From the NCBI RefSeq assembly GCF_900114785.1, contig NZ_FOUG01000001.1, positions 310,001 through 374,000 of the forward strand: 64,000 nucleotides of DNA. The letters run 5' to 3'. Every line of letters begins with the position of its first letter. The first letter of the stretch is position 1. Origin of the DNA: Variovorax sp. OV329. Its GTDB lineage: Bacteria; Pseudomonadota; Gammaproteobacteria; Burkholderiales; Burkholderiaceae_C. Positions 18,272 through 29,343 of the stretch are shown one piece after another. Made by a program: the position numbers and the translations under genes. The notes under the pieces were generated by a model. It was not told where the DNA came from. It did no database searches and saw only the letters and a list, made by a program, of their open reading frames with translations.

Positions 18272-19272
18272 ACGCCGCCGTCATGGAAGCGCCGCAGGTG
18301 GCCGCCGAGCAGAACCTGCTGGAGATCCGCAAGCTGCGCAAGTACTTCGGCAAGGGCACGCACCCGGTGCGCGCGGTGGACGACGTGAGCTTCACCATCC
18401 GCCAGGGCGAGACGCTGGGCCTGGTGGGCGAGTCCGGCTCGGGCAAGAGCACCATCGGCCGCCTGCTCACGCGCCTGGTCGACCCGACCGGCGGCGAGAT
18501 GCTCTACACGCCGCAGGGTGCCTCGGCGCCGCAGGACCTGGCGCATCTTTCGCAGTCGCAGTTCCGCCCGCTGCGCTCCAAGGTGCAGATCATCTTCCAG
18601 GACCCCTACGCCAGCCTGAACCCGCGCATGCGCATCCGCGACGTGCTGGGCGAGGCGCTGGACACGCACGGCCTGGCCAAAGGCGCGGCGCGCACGCCCC
18701 GCATCCACGAACTGCTGGCCCAGGTGGGCCTGCGGCCCGAGCATGCGGACCGCTTCCCGCACGAGTTCTCCGGCGGCCAGCGCCAGCGCATCGGCATCGC
18801 CCGTGCGCTGGCAGTGGAGCCGCAGTTCATCGTGGCGGACGAGCCGCTGTCGGCGCTGGACGTGTCGATCCAGGCGCAGGTGGTGAACCTGCTGGGCGAG
18901 CTGAAGGAAAAGCTGAACCTCACGCTGCTCTTCATCTCGCACGACCTGGACGTGGTGGAGTACCTCTGCGACCGCGTGGTGGTGCTGTACCTGGGCCGCG
19001 TGATGGAGATTGCGCCCACGCATTCGCTCTACGCCGACCCCAAGCATCCCTACACTCGCGCGCTGCTGGCGGCCGCGCCCATTCCCGATCCGGCCCAGCG
19101 TCGCGTGGTGCCGCTGCTGCAGGGCGACCTGCCCAGCCCGGCCAACCCGCCCTCGGGCTGCGTCTTCCGCACCCGCTGCCCCCGTGCCGAGGAACGCTGC
19201 GCCAGCGCCGACATGCAGCTGCGCGAAGTGAAGCCCGGCCACTGGCACGCCTGCTGGCGCGACGACCTTTGA
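18268..19272 (+). CDS. ABC transporter ATP-binding protein, DppF/OppF type
   Basis: The 334-residue ATPase has Walker [10 protein letters not shown], the Q-loop region [14 protein letters not shown], signature [15 protein letters not shown] and Walker [15 protein letters not shown]. The C-terminal [14 protein letters not shown] is the family's Cys cluster. It completes the five-gene importer and lies 14 bases before the PLP-enzyme gene. Confidence 0.93.
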
Positions 19273-19286
19273 GCGAGACTCCCACC

Positions 19287-20558
19287 ATGACCGACGAACT
19301 CATCCTCGACCACCGCAGCAAGAGCTTTCCGCTGGGCGCTGCGCCCTGCCGCGCCAGCGAGATCGCCAGCCGCGGCTGGAACCTCCTGGCCGACGACATG
19401 CCCTATCCGCTGGCGGCCATCCGCCGCTCGGCGCTGGCGCACAACATCGCCTGGATGCAGGACTTCGCGCAGCGCAAGGGCGTGGCCCTGGCGCCGCACG
19501 GCAAGACCACCATGTCGCCCGAGCTGTTCAGGCAGCAGCTGGACGGTGGCGCCTGGGGCATGACCTTCGCCACCATCTTCCAGCTGACCGTGGGCGTGGA
19601 GGCCGGCGCGCGCCGCGTCATCATCGCCAACCAGGTGCTGGGCGATGCCGACCTGGACGGGCTGGCGCGCCTGCTGGCCAGCCATGCCGACCTGCGCGTG
19701 TGGTTCCTGGTGGATTCCCTGGCGCAACTGCAGGTGATCGAGGAATGGGCACAGCGCCGCGGCCATGCCGGCCGTTTCGACACGCTGGTCGAGATCGGCG
19801 TTCCCGGCCAGCGCACCGGCGTGCGCACGCTGCACGACGCGCTGGAACTGGCCCGCGCCATCGCCCGCTCGCCGGCCGCGCGCCTGGGCGGCATCGAATG
19901 CTACGAAGGCGGCGTCGCCAAGTGCGACAGCGAGCACGACGCGCGCGAAGTCAGCGAACTGATCCACCGCGTGACCGAGGCGGTGCGCGCCTGCGATGCC
20001 GAGAACCTGTTCGCCGACGACAACATCCTGCTCACCGCGGGCGGCTCGGCGGTGTTCGACCTGGTGGTGCCGCTCTTGCGCACGCAGGGACTGTCGCGCC
20101 CGGTGCAGGGCGTGCTGCGCTCGGGCTGCTACGTGACGCACGACCACGGCAACTACAAGCGCTTCCTGCAGCTGGTGGAGCGCCGCGAGGGGCTGGACGA
20201 ATCGCTGCGTCCCGCGCTGGAAGTCTGGTCCATGGTGCAGTCGGTGCCCGAGCCCGGCCTGGCCCTGCTCAGCTGCGGCCGCCGCGACATTTCCTACGAC
20301 ATCGAGATGCCCATTCCGGTGAAGCACGCGCCGCGGGGCGCGCGCGAGCTGTCGGCCGCGCCGGCCGACTGGAGCATCAGCGCGCTCAACGACCAGCATG
20401 CCTACCTGCGCTTCAGCCACGAGGCCAGTGCGCCCAAGGTGGGCGACCGCGTGGTGCTGGGCATCTCGCACCCCTGCACCACCTTCGACAAGTGGCGCTG
20501 GCTGCCCGTCATCGAGGACGACGGCGCGGTGAGCGGTGCCATCAGCACGCGGTTCTGA
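19287..20558 (+). CDS. D-serine dehydratase/D-threonine aldolase-like PLP enzyme
   Basis: The 423-residue protein has the alanine-racemase-like fold of the DSD/DTA family. The PLP Lys is Lys73 in LAPHGKTTMSP. The C-terminal GISHPCTTFDKW carries the His395-x-Cys397 pair that binds zinc in eukaryotic-type D-serine dehydratases. That metal site suggests dehydration or deamination of D-hydroxy amino acids rather than racemisation. It follows the importer and precedes the regulator and the D-aminoacylase, and fits as the step acting on the freed D-amino acid. The exact substrate is unproven. Confidence 0.85.
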   Translation: MTDELILDHRSKSFPLGAAPCRASEIASRGWNLLADDMPYPLAAIRRSALAHNIAWMQDFAQRKGVALAPHGKTTMSPELFRQQLDGGAWGMTFATIFQLTVGVEAGARRVIIANQVLGDADLDGLARLLASHADLRVWFLVDSLAQLQVIEEWAQRRGHAGRFDTLVEIGVPGQRTGVRTLHDALELARAIARSPAARLGGIECYEGGVAKCDSEHDAREVSELIHRVTEAVRACDAENLFADDNILLTAGGSAVFDLVVPLLRTQGLSRPVQGVLRSGCYVTHDHGNYKRFLQLVERREGLDESLRPALEVWSMVQSVPEPGLALLSCGRRDISYDIEMPIPVKHAPRGARELSAAPADWSISALNDQHAYLRFSHEASAPKVGDRVVLGISHPCTTFDKWRWLPVIEDDGAVSGAISTRF

Positions 20559-20562
20559 AAAA

Positions 20563-21522
20563 ATGAACGACGCAGCGAGCCATCTTCTGCAGCGCCTGCG
20601 CGAGCGCATGGCCGAGTTGTCGTCCGCGCAGCGCAGCGTGGTGCAGGTCATCCTGGACGACCCCGGCGCCGCGGTGGCGGCCACGGTCGAGCAGCTGGCG
20701 CAGCAGGCGGGCGTGTCGATGCCCACCATCGTCCGCACCTGCCGCAGCTTCGGCTTCGACTCGGTGCGCGAGTTCATGCTGGCCCTGGCGCAGGACCTGG
20801 CGGTGCGCGGCTCCTACCTGCACCGCAGCGTGCTGGCGGACGACTCGGCCGACGACGTCACCAACAAGATCGTGCACGCGGCGGTGTCCTCGCTCACCGA
20901 GCTGGGCCGGCGCATCGACACTGATGTGCTCGACCAGGTGGCGAGCAAGCTGGCGGCCGCGCGGCGCATCGACTGCTACTCGGTGGGCGCGGCGTCCACC
21001 TTCATGGCCGGCGAGCTGCAGAGCCGCCTGTTCCGCCTGGGCTGCACGGCCAACGCCATCTTCGACGCGCACCAGCAGCTGGTCTCTGCCAGCACGCTGG
21101 GGCCGGAGGGCGTGGCCTTCGTGATCTCGCACGTAGGCCGCATGCCCTACACGCTGGAGGCCGCCCGCTTCGCCCGCTCGCAGGGCGCCACCGTGGTGGC
21201 GCTGACGCAGCCGGGCACGCCGCTGGCCGACATCGCGGACCACCTGCTGGCCGTGTCGGTGCCGCAGGATGCGGTGATGCGCGTGGGCACCGAGGCCTAC
21301 CTCGCGCACCTGGTGGTGATCGAGATCCTGATGGTGCGCCTGGCGCAGAAGCTCGGGCCGGTGGCCACGCGCGGCCTGGCGCAGTTCAAGCAGCTGCTGC
21401 ACAAGCACGGCTTCGACAGCGCCGAGTACTCCGGCGCTACCGAAGCCATGCAGGACATGGACGAAGAACGCGGCGCACGCCAGCACAACAGTGGAGGAAT
21501 CGGCCATGGCCGAGGTGAATGA
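20563..21522 (+). CDS. MurR/RpiR-family transcriptional regulator
   Basis: The 319-residue protein starts at ATG 20563, four bases after the previous stop with no clear SD, so translational coupling is likely. The N-terminal helix-turn-helix includes VEQLAQQAGVSMPTIVRTC. The C-terminal SIS domain (about 130-260; SVGAASTFMAGELQSRL, VISHVGRMPYT) usually binds phosphosugars or related ligands. It is embedded in the D-amino acid operon and is the natural candidate for the GTAAW-N3-WTTAC sites at 13695 and 13769. Its C-terminal tail overlaps the next gene. Confidence 0.9.
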   Translation: MNDAASHLLQRLRERMAELSSAQRSVVQVILDDPGAAVAATVEQLAQQAGVSMPTIVRTCRSFGFDSVREFMLALAQDLAVRGSYLHRSVLADDSADDVTNKIVHAAVSSLTELGRRIDTDVLDQVASKLAAARRIDCYSVGAASTFMAGELQSRLFRLGCTANAIFDAHQQLVSASTLGPEGVAFVISHVGRMPYTLEAARFARSQGATVVALTQPGTPLADIADHLLAVSVPQDAVMRVGTEAYLAHLVVIEILMVRLAQKLGPVATRGLAQFKQLLHKHGFDSAEYSGATEAMQDMDEERGARQHNSGGIGHGRGE

Positions 21523-22978
21523 AGGCGCCACCCTGCTCAAGGGTGGCCTGGTCGTGGATGGCAGTGCGTCGGCAGGGCAGGTGGGTGACCTGCTGCTCGC
21601 GGGCGAACGCATCGTGGCGGTGCGCCAGGTGCCCGCTGCACTCATCGAGGCGCACCGCCCGCAGGTGATCGACTGCACCGGCCTGGTGGTGGCCCCCGGC
21701 TTCATCGACGTGCACACGCACGACGATGCCGCGGCCATCGAGAAGGCCGACATGCTGCCCAAGCTCTCGCAGGGCGTGACCACGGTGATCGTGGGCAACT
21801 GCGGCATCTCGCTGGCGCCGATGGTCAGCGATGCGCCGGCGGCGCCCCTCTCGCTGCTGGGCAGCACGCAATTCCTCCACCGCACGATGCGCGAGTACGC
21901 GGCTGCCGTGGAAGCAGCGAAGCCCGGGGTGAACGTGGCGGCGCTGCTGGGCCACACGGCCCTGCGCATGCGGCACATGCCTGCGCTGGATCGCCCGGCC
22001 AACGCGCAGGAGCGCGAGGCGATGGCCGCCGACATGCAGGAGGCCATGGATGCCGGCGCGCTTGGGTTGTCGTCGGGCGTCTTCTACAGCGAGGCCTACG
22101 CGGCCGACGTGGAAGAACTGGTGGCCGTCGCCTCGGTCGCGGCGCGCAGCGGTGGCGTGTATGCCACGCACATCCGCGATGAGCTGGCGGGCATCCTGCC
22201 GGCGCTGCAGGAAGCCGCGCTCACCGCACGCCAGTCCGGCCTGCCCCTGATCCTCTCGCACCACAAGTGCGCCGGCGCCGACAACTGGGGCCGCACGCGC
22301 GAGACCTTGCCGCTCATCGAGAAGCTGGCCGCTGGCCAGGAACTGTCGATGGACGTGTACCCCTACACCGCTGGCTCGACCGTGCTGCGCGAGGACCTGG
22401 TGGACGGGGTCATCGAGGTGCTTATCACCGGCAGCAAGACCTATCCCGAGATGGGCGGGCGCTACATCAAGGACATCGCGGCGGAGTGGGGCGTGTCGCA
22501 GCAGGAGGCTGCCATCCGGCTCAAGCCCGGCAACGCCTGCTATTTCCAGATGAACCAGGACGACGTGGACCGCGTCATCACGCACCCGCTTTCGATGATC
22601 GGCTCCGACGGCCTGCCGCATGACGAGCGGCCGCATCCGCGCCTGTGGGGTGCCTTCCCGCGCGTGCTGGCCAGCTACTGGCGCGAGCGCGGGCTGCTGC
22701 CGCTGGAGCAGACCATCCACAAGATGACCGGCCTGTCGGCCACGCGCTTCCGCATCCCCGGGCGCGGCTTCCTGCGCGAGGGCTACCTCGCGGACGTGGT
22801 GGTGTTCGACCCGAAGACGGTGCGCGATGCGGCCACCTTCGAACAGCCGCGGCAGTTCTCGGAGGGTATCGAGCGGGTGTGGGTCAACGGGGTGCTGAGC
22901 TACACCGGCAGCGGGCGCGGCACGGGCCGCCGCGCGGGCCGTTTCGTCCGGCGCGGGCAGGGCGCCTCCGCGCATTGA
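21506..22978 (+). CDS. N-acyl-D-amino-acid deacylase (D-aminoacylase)
   Basis: The 490-residue enzyme starts at ATG 21506, where GGAGGAA is ideally placed; it overlaps the rpiR end by 17 bases. Metal-site residues of the D-aminoacylase family are visible: His70 and His72 in DVHTHDD, Cys99 in VGNCGIS, His222 in ATHIRDE, His252 in SHHKCAG and Asp368 in IGSDGLP. It hydrolyses N-acyl-D-amino acids to a free D-amino acid and a carboxylate. It is the last gene of the operon whose ABC importer likely supplies the substrate. D-aminoacylases are known from Variovorax and Alcaligenes. Confidence 0.93.
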   Translation: MAEVNEGATLLKGGLVVDGSASAGQVGDLLLAGERIVAVRQVPAALIEAHRPQVIDCTGLVVAPGFIDVHTHDDAAAIEKADMLPKLSQGVTTVIVGNCGISLAPMVSDAPAAPLSLLGSTQFLHRTMREYAAAVEAAKPGVNVAALLGHTALRMRHMPALDRPANAQEREAMAADMQEAMDAGALGLSSGVFYSEAYAADVEELVAVASVAARSGGVYATHIRDELAGILPALQEAALTARQSGLPLILSHHKCAGADNWGRTRETLPLIEKLAAGQELSMDVYPYTAGSTVLREDLVDGVIEVLITGSKTYPEMGGRYIKDIAAEWGVSQQEAAIRLKPGNACYFQMNQDDVDRVITHPLSMIGSDGLPHDERPHPRLWGAFPRVLASYWRERGLLPLEQTIHKMTGLSATRFRIPGRGFLREGYLADVVVFDPKTVRDAATFEQPRQFSEGIERVWVNGVLSYTGSGRGTGRRAGRFVRRGQGASAH

Positions 22979-23030
22979 AAGAGGGTCTTTGCCAATAGGG
23001 TTTGTCCTCGGCGGACCGCCCGTTTCAATC

Positions 23031-23040
23031 ATCATATGAT
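23031..23040. promoter_or_regulatory. Palindrome ATCATATGAT, candidate GntR operator
   Basis: A perfect 10-base palindrome in the 148-base gap before the 2-hydroxyacid dehydrogenase gene, in an otherwise GC-rich stretch. The GntR/FCD regulator at 24105 is the obvious candidate. No second copy was seen before the ABC binding-protein gene at 24949. Confidence 0.4.
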
Positions 23041-23126
23041 CGGCCCCGCTTCGGGCCAGATCGCCTGCACCGTGCACGTGCCGCGGCCCGTTTCAACCAC
23101 ACACAACTGGGTTGGAGGAGACGAGC

Positions 23127-24068
23127 ATGGCGCGCCCCGAAGTACTGGTGGTTGCTCCGCTGATGCCCTACCTGATGGAGGCATTGCAGCGCGACTACAC
23201 GGTGCATGACCGCATCCACCTGAGCGATCCCGCTGCGCTGGCCGCTGCTGCGCCACGCATCCGCGCGGTGGTCGCCAACGGCGAGGCCAAGGTGCCGCGC
23301 GAACTCATCGCGCAACTGCCTGCGCTGGAAGTGATCACCGTGTTCGGCGTCGGCTACGACGGCGTCGACGTGAAAGCCGCGCACGAGCGCGGCGTGCCGG
23401 TCACCAACACGCCCGACGTGCTCAACGACGACGTGGCCGACCTGGCCATCGGCCTGCTGCTGTCCGTGGCGCGCCGCATTCCGCAGGCCGATCGATTCGT
23501 GCGCGAGGGGCAGTGGCCCAAGGGACCGATCCCGCTGGCCCGCAAGGTGAGCGGCGCCCGGCTGGGCGTGGTGGGCATGGGCCGCATCGGGCAGGCGATC
23601 GCCAAGCGCGCCGATGCCTTCGGCATGCACATCAGCTACACCTCGCGCTCGCCGCGCTCGGACGTCAACTACACCTACTACCCCGACGCGGTGGCGCTGG
23701 CGGCGGCGGTGGAATTCCTCATCGTCATCACGCCCGGGGGCGCGGCCACGCGCGGCCTGATCGACGCCAAAGTGCTCAAGGCCCTGGGCCCGCAGGGATT
23801 CCTCGTCAACGTGGCGCGCGGCAGCGTGGTCGACGAGCCGGCGCTGGTCGAGGCGCTGGAGCAGGGCACCATCGCTGGCGCCGCGCTCGACGTGTTCGTG
23901 GCCGAGCCCCAGGTGCCCGAGAAGCTGCGCCAGATGCCGCAGGTGGTGCTCACGCCGCACATGGCCAGCGGCACCCGCGAGACGCGCGAGGCCATGGCCA
24001 ACCTGGTGCTCTCGAACCTGGCCGCGCACTTCGCCGGCACGCCGCTGCTGACCCGGGTGCCCGCCTAG
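23127..24068 (+). CDS. D-isomer-specific 2-hydroxyacid dehydrogenase
   Basis: The 313-residue protein starts at ATG 23127 with SD GGAGGAG. It contains the NAD(P) motif GVVGMGRIGQAI and the catalytic set: Arg in NVARGSVVDE, Glu in FVAEPQVPE and His in LTPHMASGT. It reduces a 2-oxo acid or oxidises a 2-hydroxy acid such as glyoxylate, hydroxypyruvate or a 2-keto sugar acid. It leads into a GntR regulator and sugar ABC genes, so a sugar-acid role is plausible. Confidence 0.9.
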   Translation: MARPEVLVVAPLMPYLMEALQRDYTVHDRIHLSDPAALAAAAPRIRAVVANGEAKVPRELIAQLPALEVITVFGVGYDGVDVKAAHERGVPVTNTPDVLNDDVADLAIGLLLSVARRIPQADRFVREGQWPKGPIPLARKVSGARLGVVGMGRIGQAIAKRADAFGMHISYTSRSPRSDVNYTYYPDAVALAAAVEFLIVITPGGAATRGLIDAKVLKALGPQGFLVNVARGSVVDEPALVEALEQGTIAGAALDVFVAEPQVPEKLRQMPQVVLTPHMASGTRETREAMANLVLSNLAAHFAGTPLLTRVPA

Positions 24069-24104
24069 TCGCACGCCAGGGCACAGCGCACCCAGGCAGC
24101 CACG

Positions 24105-24893
24105 ATGAGCACCAAGAACTCCCACGGTCGTACGCTGGATCTGCTGGGAGAGGCAATCGTTGGCGGCCGCTATGCCGTCGGCGGGCCGGTGCCGGCCGAG
24201 CCGGTGCTGTGCGAGCAACTGGGCGTGAGCCGCACCGTGGTCCGCGAGGCGGTGAAGTCGCTGGTGGCCAAGGGCCTGGTGGTGACGGGCCCCAAGGTGG
24301 GCACGCGCGTGCTGCCGCAGGACCGCTGGAACTGGTTCGACCCCGACGTCATCACCTGGCAGGCCAGCTGCGGCCTGACGCACGAGTTCGTGCGCGACCT
24401 GCACGACCTGCGCCGCGCGGTGGAGCCGGCGGCGGCGCGCCTCGCGGCCGAGCGCTGCACGCCGCGCCACATCGATGAGATGGAGCAGGCCTACGCCGGC
24501 ATGAAGGACGCGATCGAGAACGGCGGCGACTACGTCACCTTCGACCTGCGCTTCCATCACGCGATCTTCAACGCGGCCGACAACCGCATGCTGGTGCAGA
24601 TGAAGAAAGTGCTGCATGCCTTGCTGCGCACCAGCTTCGAGATCTCCACCAGCAAGGCGAACGGCCCGGCGCTCTCGCTGCCGCTGCACCGCGCGGTGCT
24701 CGACGCGCTCGTCGCCCGCGACGGCCCTGCGGCCGAGGCGGCAGTGGCCTACCTGATCGACAGCGCCCGCGAGGACATCGACGAAGTGCTGGGCTCGCGC
24801 CGCCGGCTGCCGCGGCTGAGCCGGCCGCCGCCGCACCTCAAGGCCCCGCCCGCGGCCGCCGCGGCCCGGCGGCGCGCCGACGGCGTCCACTGA
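24105..24893 (+). CDS. GntR-family regulator with FCD domain (FadR subfamily)
   Basis: The 262-residue protein has an N-terminal winged helix (CEQLGVSRTVVREAVKSLVAKGLV) and a helical FCD effector domain (about 95-225; FDLRFHHAIFNAADNRM with metal-binding His). The form resembles DgoR/LldR-like regulators of sugar acids and hydroxy acids. The Arg/Pro/Ala-rich tail after about residue 225 is extra. It sits between the dehydrogenase and the ABC importer and probably controls them. Confidence 0.9.
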   Translation: MSTKNSHGRTLDLLGEAIVGGRYAVGGPVPAEPVLCEQLGVSRTVVREAVKSLVAKGLVVTGPKVGTRVLPQDRWNWFDPDVITWQASCGLTHEFVRDLHDLRRAVEPAAARLAAERCTPRHIDEMEQAYAGMKDAIENGGDYVTFDLRFHHAIFNAADNRMLVQMKKVLHALLRTSFEISTSKANGPALSLPLHRAVLDALVARDGPAAEAAVAYLIDSAREDIDEVLGSRRRLPRLSRPPPHLKAPPAAAAARRRADGVH

Positions 24894-24948
24894 ACCGCTT
24901 TCCCCTCGACTCATCCTCATCAACGCGACAAAACCAGGAGACAAGCAA

Positions 24949-26340
24949 ATGAAGAGATTGAAGGCAGCCCTTGCCCCGACCTTGCTGGCCGCACTCGGCC
25001 TGCTGGCCGGCGGCCACGCAATGGCCCAGGAGAAGCTCACCGTCTGGTGGGTCAAGGGCTTCTACAAGGCGGAAGACGATGCGCTCTTCGCCGCCATCAA
25101 GAAGTTCGAGGACGCGAACAAGAACGTGAAGATCGAGCTGTCGCAGTACCCGGTGCAGGACATGATTCCCAAGACCGTGTCGGCCCTCGATTCGGGCAGC
25201 CCGCCGGACGTGGCGTACGCCGACGTGTACGACTTCCAGGTCACCGGCAAGTGGGCCTTCGACGGCAAGCTGGAAGACATCAGCAGCGTGCTCAAGCCCA
25301 TGCTGGGCAACTTCGCGCCCAACACGGTCGAGACCACCTTCCTCTACAACGACCAGACCAAGGGCAAGGCCTACTACGCCTTCCCGATCAAGCAGCAGAC
25401 CATGCACATCGAGTACTGGAAGGACATGCTCGAGGAGGCCGGCTTCAAGGAATCGGACATCCCCACGACCTGGAAGGAGTACTGGTCCTTCTGGTGCGAC
25501 AAGGTGCAGCCGGCCAGCCGGCAGAAGAGCGGCAAGCGCAACTTCGGCATCGGCATGCCGATGGGCGTGGATTCGAGCGACTCCTTCTATTCGTTCCTGA
25601 CCTTCATGGACGCCTACAACGTCAAGCTGGTGGACGACAACGGCAAGCTGCTGGTGGACGACCCGAAGGTGCGCACCGGCCTGATCGGCGCGCTGACGGA
25701 CTACACCACGCCCTACACCAAGGGCTGCACGCCGCCCTCGTCGACCAGCTGGAAGGACCCGGACAACAACGTCGCCTTCCACAACAAGACCACCGTGCTC
25801 ACGCACAACGCCACCATCTCGATCGCGGCCAAGTGGCTGGACGACATGAACAACGCCACGCTCACGCCCGAGCAGCGCGAGGAGGCCAAGAAGAACTACA
25901 CCGAGCGCATCCGCACGGCGGGCTTCCCGATCAAGCCGGACGGCAGCAAGATGGTCTACCGCACCGCGGTGAAGACCGGCGTGGTCTTCAAGGACGCGAA
26001 GAACAAGGAGACGGCCAAGAAGTTCGTCGCCTTCCTGCTGCAGGAAGAGAACCTCACGCCTTACGTGGAAGGCGCGCTGGGCCGCTGGTTCCCGGTGACC
26101 AAGGGCGCGCAGCAGCGTGATTTCTGGAAGGCCGACCCGCACCGCCTCTCGGTCTACAACCAGTACGCCGCCGGCACCGTGACCTTCGAGTTCACCAAGA
26201 ACTACAAGTTCACCGTGCTCAACAACGAGAACGTGTGGGCCAAGGCGATGAACCGCGTGGTCAACGAGAAGGTGCCGGTGGACAAGGCCGTGGACGAGAT
26301 GATCGCCCGCATCAAGACGGTGGCCGGCGCCGCCAACTGA
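24949..26340 (+). CDS. ABC transporter substrate-binding protein, family 1 (sugar type)
   Basis: The 463-residue precursor has a signal peptide (MKRLKAALAPTLLAALGLLAGGHAMAQ). The mature part reads EKLTVWWVKGFYKAEDDALF, the SBP_bac_1 pattern of CUT1 carbohydrate importers. SD AGGAGA precedes ATG 24949. Two permeases and one ATPase follow, making a complete importer. Several Trp/Tyr-rich stretches (e.g. WKEYWSFWCDK) fit a carbohydrate pocket. The ligand is unknown. Confidence 0.9.
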   Translation: MKRLKAALAPTLLAALGLLAGGHAMAQEKLTVWWVKGFYKAEDDALFAAIKKFEDANKNVKIELSQYPVQDMIPKTVSALDSGSPPDVAYADVYDFQVTGKWAFDGKLEDISSVLKPMLGNFAPNTVETTFLYNDQTKGKAYYAFPIKQQTMHIEYWKDMLEEAGFKESDIPTTWKEYWSFWCDKVQPASRQKSGKRNFGIGMPMGVDSSDSFYSFLTFMDAYNVKLVDDNGKLLVDDPKVRTGLIGALTDYTTPYTKGCTPPSSTSWKDPDNNVAFHNKTTVLTHNATISIAAKWLDDMNNATLTPEQREEAKKNYTERIRTAGFPIKPDGSKMVYRTAVKTGVVFKDAKNKETAKKFVAFLLQEENLTPYVEGALGRWFPVTKGAQQRDFWKADPHRLSVYNQYAAGTVTFEFTKNYKFTVLNNENVWAKAMNRVVNEKVPVDKAVDEMIARIKTVAGAAN

Positions 26341-26378
26341 GCTGCGCCTTTTGCCAGGGAGGCTTCGAGAGAAAAACC

Positions 26379-27257
26379 ATGACAACATCCGCTGCAATCG
26401 ATGCGGCGCCAGGGGCAGTGCGCCCCGGCGCCGCCCGGCGGCCCAGCCGCTGGGAGTTCTGGGGACGGCTCATGGTCGTTCCCTACCTGCTCGTCTTCCT
26501 GGTGTTCGTGCTCTACCCGGTGTGCTATGGCCTGTGGCTGGCGCGCCATCCGCAGAGCTACGTGCACCTGGCGGACGACCCGATCTTCTTCCGCTCGGTG
26601 GTGAACACGGTGGTGTTCCTCGTCGTGGCGATCAACCTGAAAATGCTGGTGGCCTTGCTGCTGTCAGGCTTCTTCGTGCAGGAGCGCTGGTGGATCCGCA
26701 TCCTGGCGGCGGTGTTCATCCTGCCGTGGGCGCTGCCCTCGATTCCCACCATCCTGTCGGTTCGTTTCATGCTCAACCCCGAGTGGGGCGTGATCAACAG
26801 CCTGATCTTCCGCCTGACCGGTGCCGACGGGCCCAACTGGCTCAACGATCCCACGCTGGCGCTGTGCTTCTCGATGCTGGTGCACATCTGGAAGTCGCTG
26901 CCTTTCTGGACGCTGATCCTGGTGGCGGGGCGGCTGGCGATTCCGGCCGAGCAGTACGAAGCCGCCTCGGTCGACGGCGCGAGTTCGCTGCAGAAGTTCC
27001 GCTTCATCACCTGGCCGGCGATGCGCACGCTCTACGTCACCTCGCTCATCCTGTCCATGATCTGGACGCTGGGCGACTTCAACAGCGTCTACCTGCTCAC
27101 CGGCGGCGGGCCGGCCGACCTGACGCACGTGCTGGCCACGCTGGGCATCCGCTACCTGCGCCTGGACCAGGTGGACCTGTCGATGGCCTCCATCGTGGTG
27201 GCGATGCCGCTGGTGCTGCCGCTGGTGTATTTCATGATGAAGAGGTTGTCCAAATGA
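26379..27257 (+). CDS. ABC transporter permease, MalF/UgpA type
   Basis: The 292-residue inner-membrane protein starts at ATG 26379. About six helices follow an N-terminal tail, beginning LMVVPYLLVFLVFVLYP. The EAA loop reads EQYEAASVDGASSLQKFRFI. It overlaps the next permease by 4 bases (ATGA), so the pair is cotranslated. Confidence 0.92.
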   Translation: MTTSAAIDAAPGAVRPGAARRPSRWEFWGRLMVVPYLLVFLVFVLYPVCYGLWLARHPQSYVHLADDPIFFRSVVNTVVFLVVAINLKMLVALLLSGFFVQERWWIRILAAVFILPWALPSIPTILSVRFMLNPEWGVINSLIFRLTGADGPNWLNDPTLALCFSMLVHIWKSLPFWTLILVAGRLAIPAEQYEAASVDGASSLQKFRFITWPAMRTLYVTSLILSMIWTLGDFNSVYLLTGGGPADLTHVLATLGIRYLRLDQVDLSMASIVVAMPLVLPLVYFMMKRLSK

Positions 27258-28111
27258 GCGGCCGCAAGATGCGCTGGAAGGACGTCACGAAAGAGGCCAA
27301 GCTGCTGCTCATCGGCATCCCGGTGCTGATCTGGACGCTGCTGCCGGTCTACCACATGGTGCTGTTCGCCATCTCGCCGCGCGACTCCGCCACCTCGGGC
27401 GCGCTGTGGCCCAGCGCGCCCACGCTGTCGAACTTCTCGGTGGTTTTCGGGCAGAAGCACCACTACCTCATCCACTTCTGGGTGCAGCTGGGCAACTCGG
27501 TGCTGATCGCGGTGGCGGTGGGCGTGATCACGCTCTTCGTGGCGACGACGGCGGCCTTCGCCATCAGCCGGCTGCGCGTGCGCGGCGGGCGCACGGTGCT
27601 CAACATGGCGCTGTTCACCTACTTCATCCCGGCGGCTTTCCTGGCGGTGCCCATGTACAAGACCATGGGCAACTACGGGCTGCTGAACAGCCAGTGGGCG
27701 CTGATCCTGGCCATGGTGACCATCGCGTCGCCCTACTGCATCTGGGTGCTCAAGCAGGCCTCGGACAAGCTGCCCTACGAGCTGGACGAGGCGGCGCGCA
27801 TGGACGGCGCCTCGCCGCTGCAGTTGTTCCGCCTGGTGTACCTGCCGCTCATGGTGCCCTCGCTGGTCGCGGTGGGCACCTACGCGCTGCTGCTGGCCTG
27901 GAACGAGTACCTCTACGCCTTCCTGCTGCTGTCCAACGACCGCAGCGTGACGCTGGCGGTGGCGCTGGGCAACTTCCTGGCGGCCGACGATTCGCCCTGG
28001 GAACTGCTGATGGCCACGGGCCTGGTCTACGCACTGCCGCCGGCGGCCATCTACTACACCTTCAAGCGCTACATGGTGGGCGGGCTCACGGCGGGTGCCG
28101 TGAAGAGCTGA
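27254..28111 (+). CDS. ABC transporter permease, MalG/UgpE type
   Basis: The 285-residue partner permease has an EAA loop [20 protein letters not shown]. Its helix 1 is [20 protein letters not shown] and its C-terminus ([18 protein letters not shown]) is the standard MalG-type ending. It starts inside the stop of the preceding gene. The ATPase follows 25 bases later. Confidence 0.93.
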   Translation: MSGRKMRWKDVTKEAKLLLIGIPVLIWTLLPVYHMVLFAISPRDSATSGALWPSAPTLSNFSVVFGQKHHYLIHFWVQLGNSVLIAVAVGVITLFVATTAAFAISRLRVRGGRTVLNMALFTYFIPAAFLAVPMYKTMGNYGLLNSQWALILAMVTIASPYCIWVLKQASDKLPYELDEAARMDGASPLQLFRLVYLPLMVPSLVAVGTYALLLAWNEYLYAFLLLSNDRSVTLAVALGNFLAADDSPWELLMATGLVYALPPAAIYYTFKRYMVGGLTAGAVKS

Positions 28112-28136
28112 AGAAAGAACAAGGGAACGACGACAC

Positions 28137-29207
<1,071 letters not shown>

Positions 29208-29289
29208 GCGCCGGCTTCCTCTTCTTTCCAGGTTTTACATCTGCGGCTGGGCAAACCCCCTAGCCAGCTTCGCCGTGGGCGGCTTATGA

Positions 29290-29326
29290 TTGACCACAAT
29301 ATAGACCTAACGTCCATATAGTGGAC
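29290..29326 (+). promoter_or_regulatory. Candidate promoter with GTCCA-N5-TGGAC operator
   Basis: GTCCA (29312-29316) and TGGAC (29322-29326) form an inverted repeat around TATAG, 17 bases before the cupin start. A -35-like TTGACC lies at 29290-29295, and the AT-rich centre of the repeat could be the -10 region. A repressor bound here would block the promoter. The IclR regulator encoded at 32418 in the same cluster is the likely ligand-responsive partner. Confidence 0.45.
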
Positions 29327-29343
29327 AAACCCGCGAGACACAC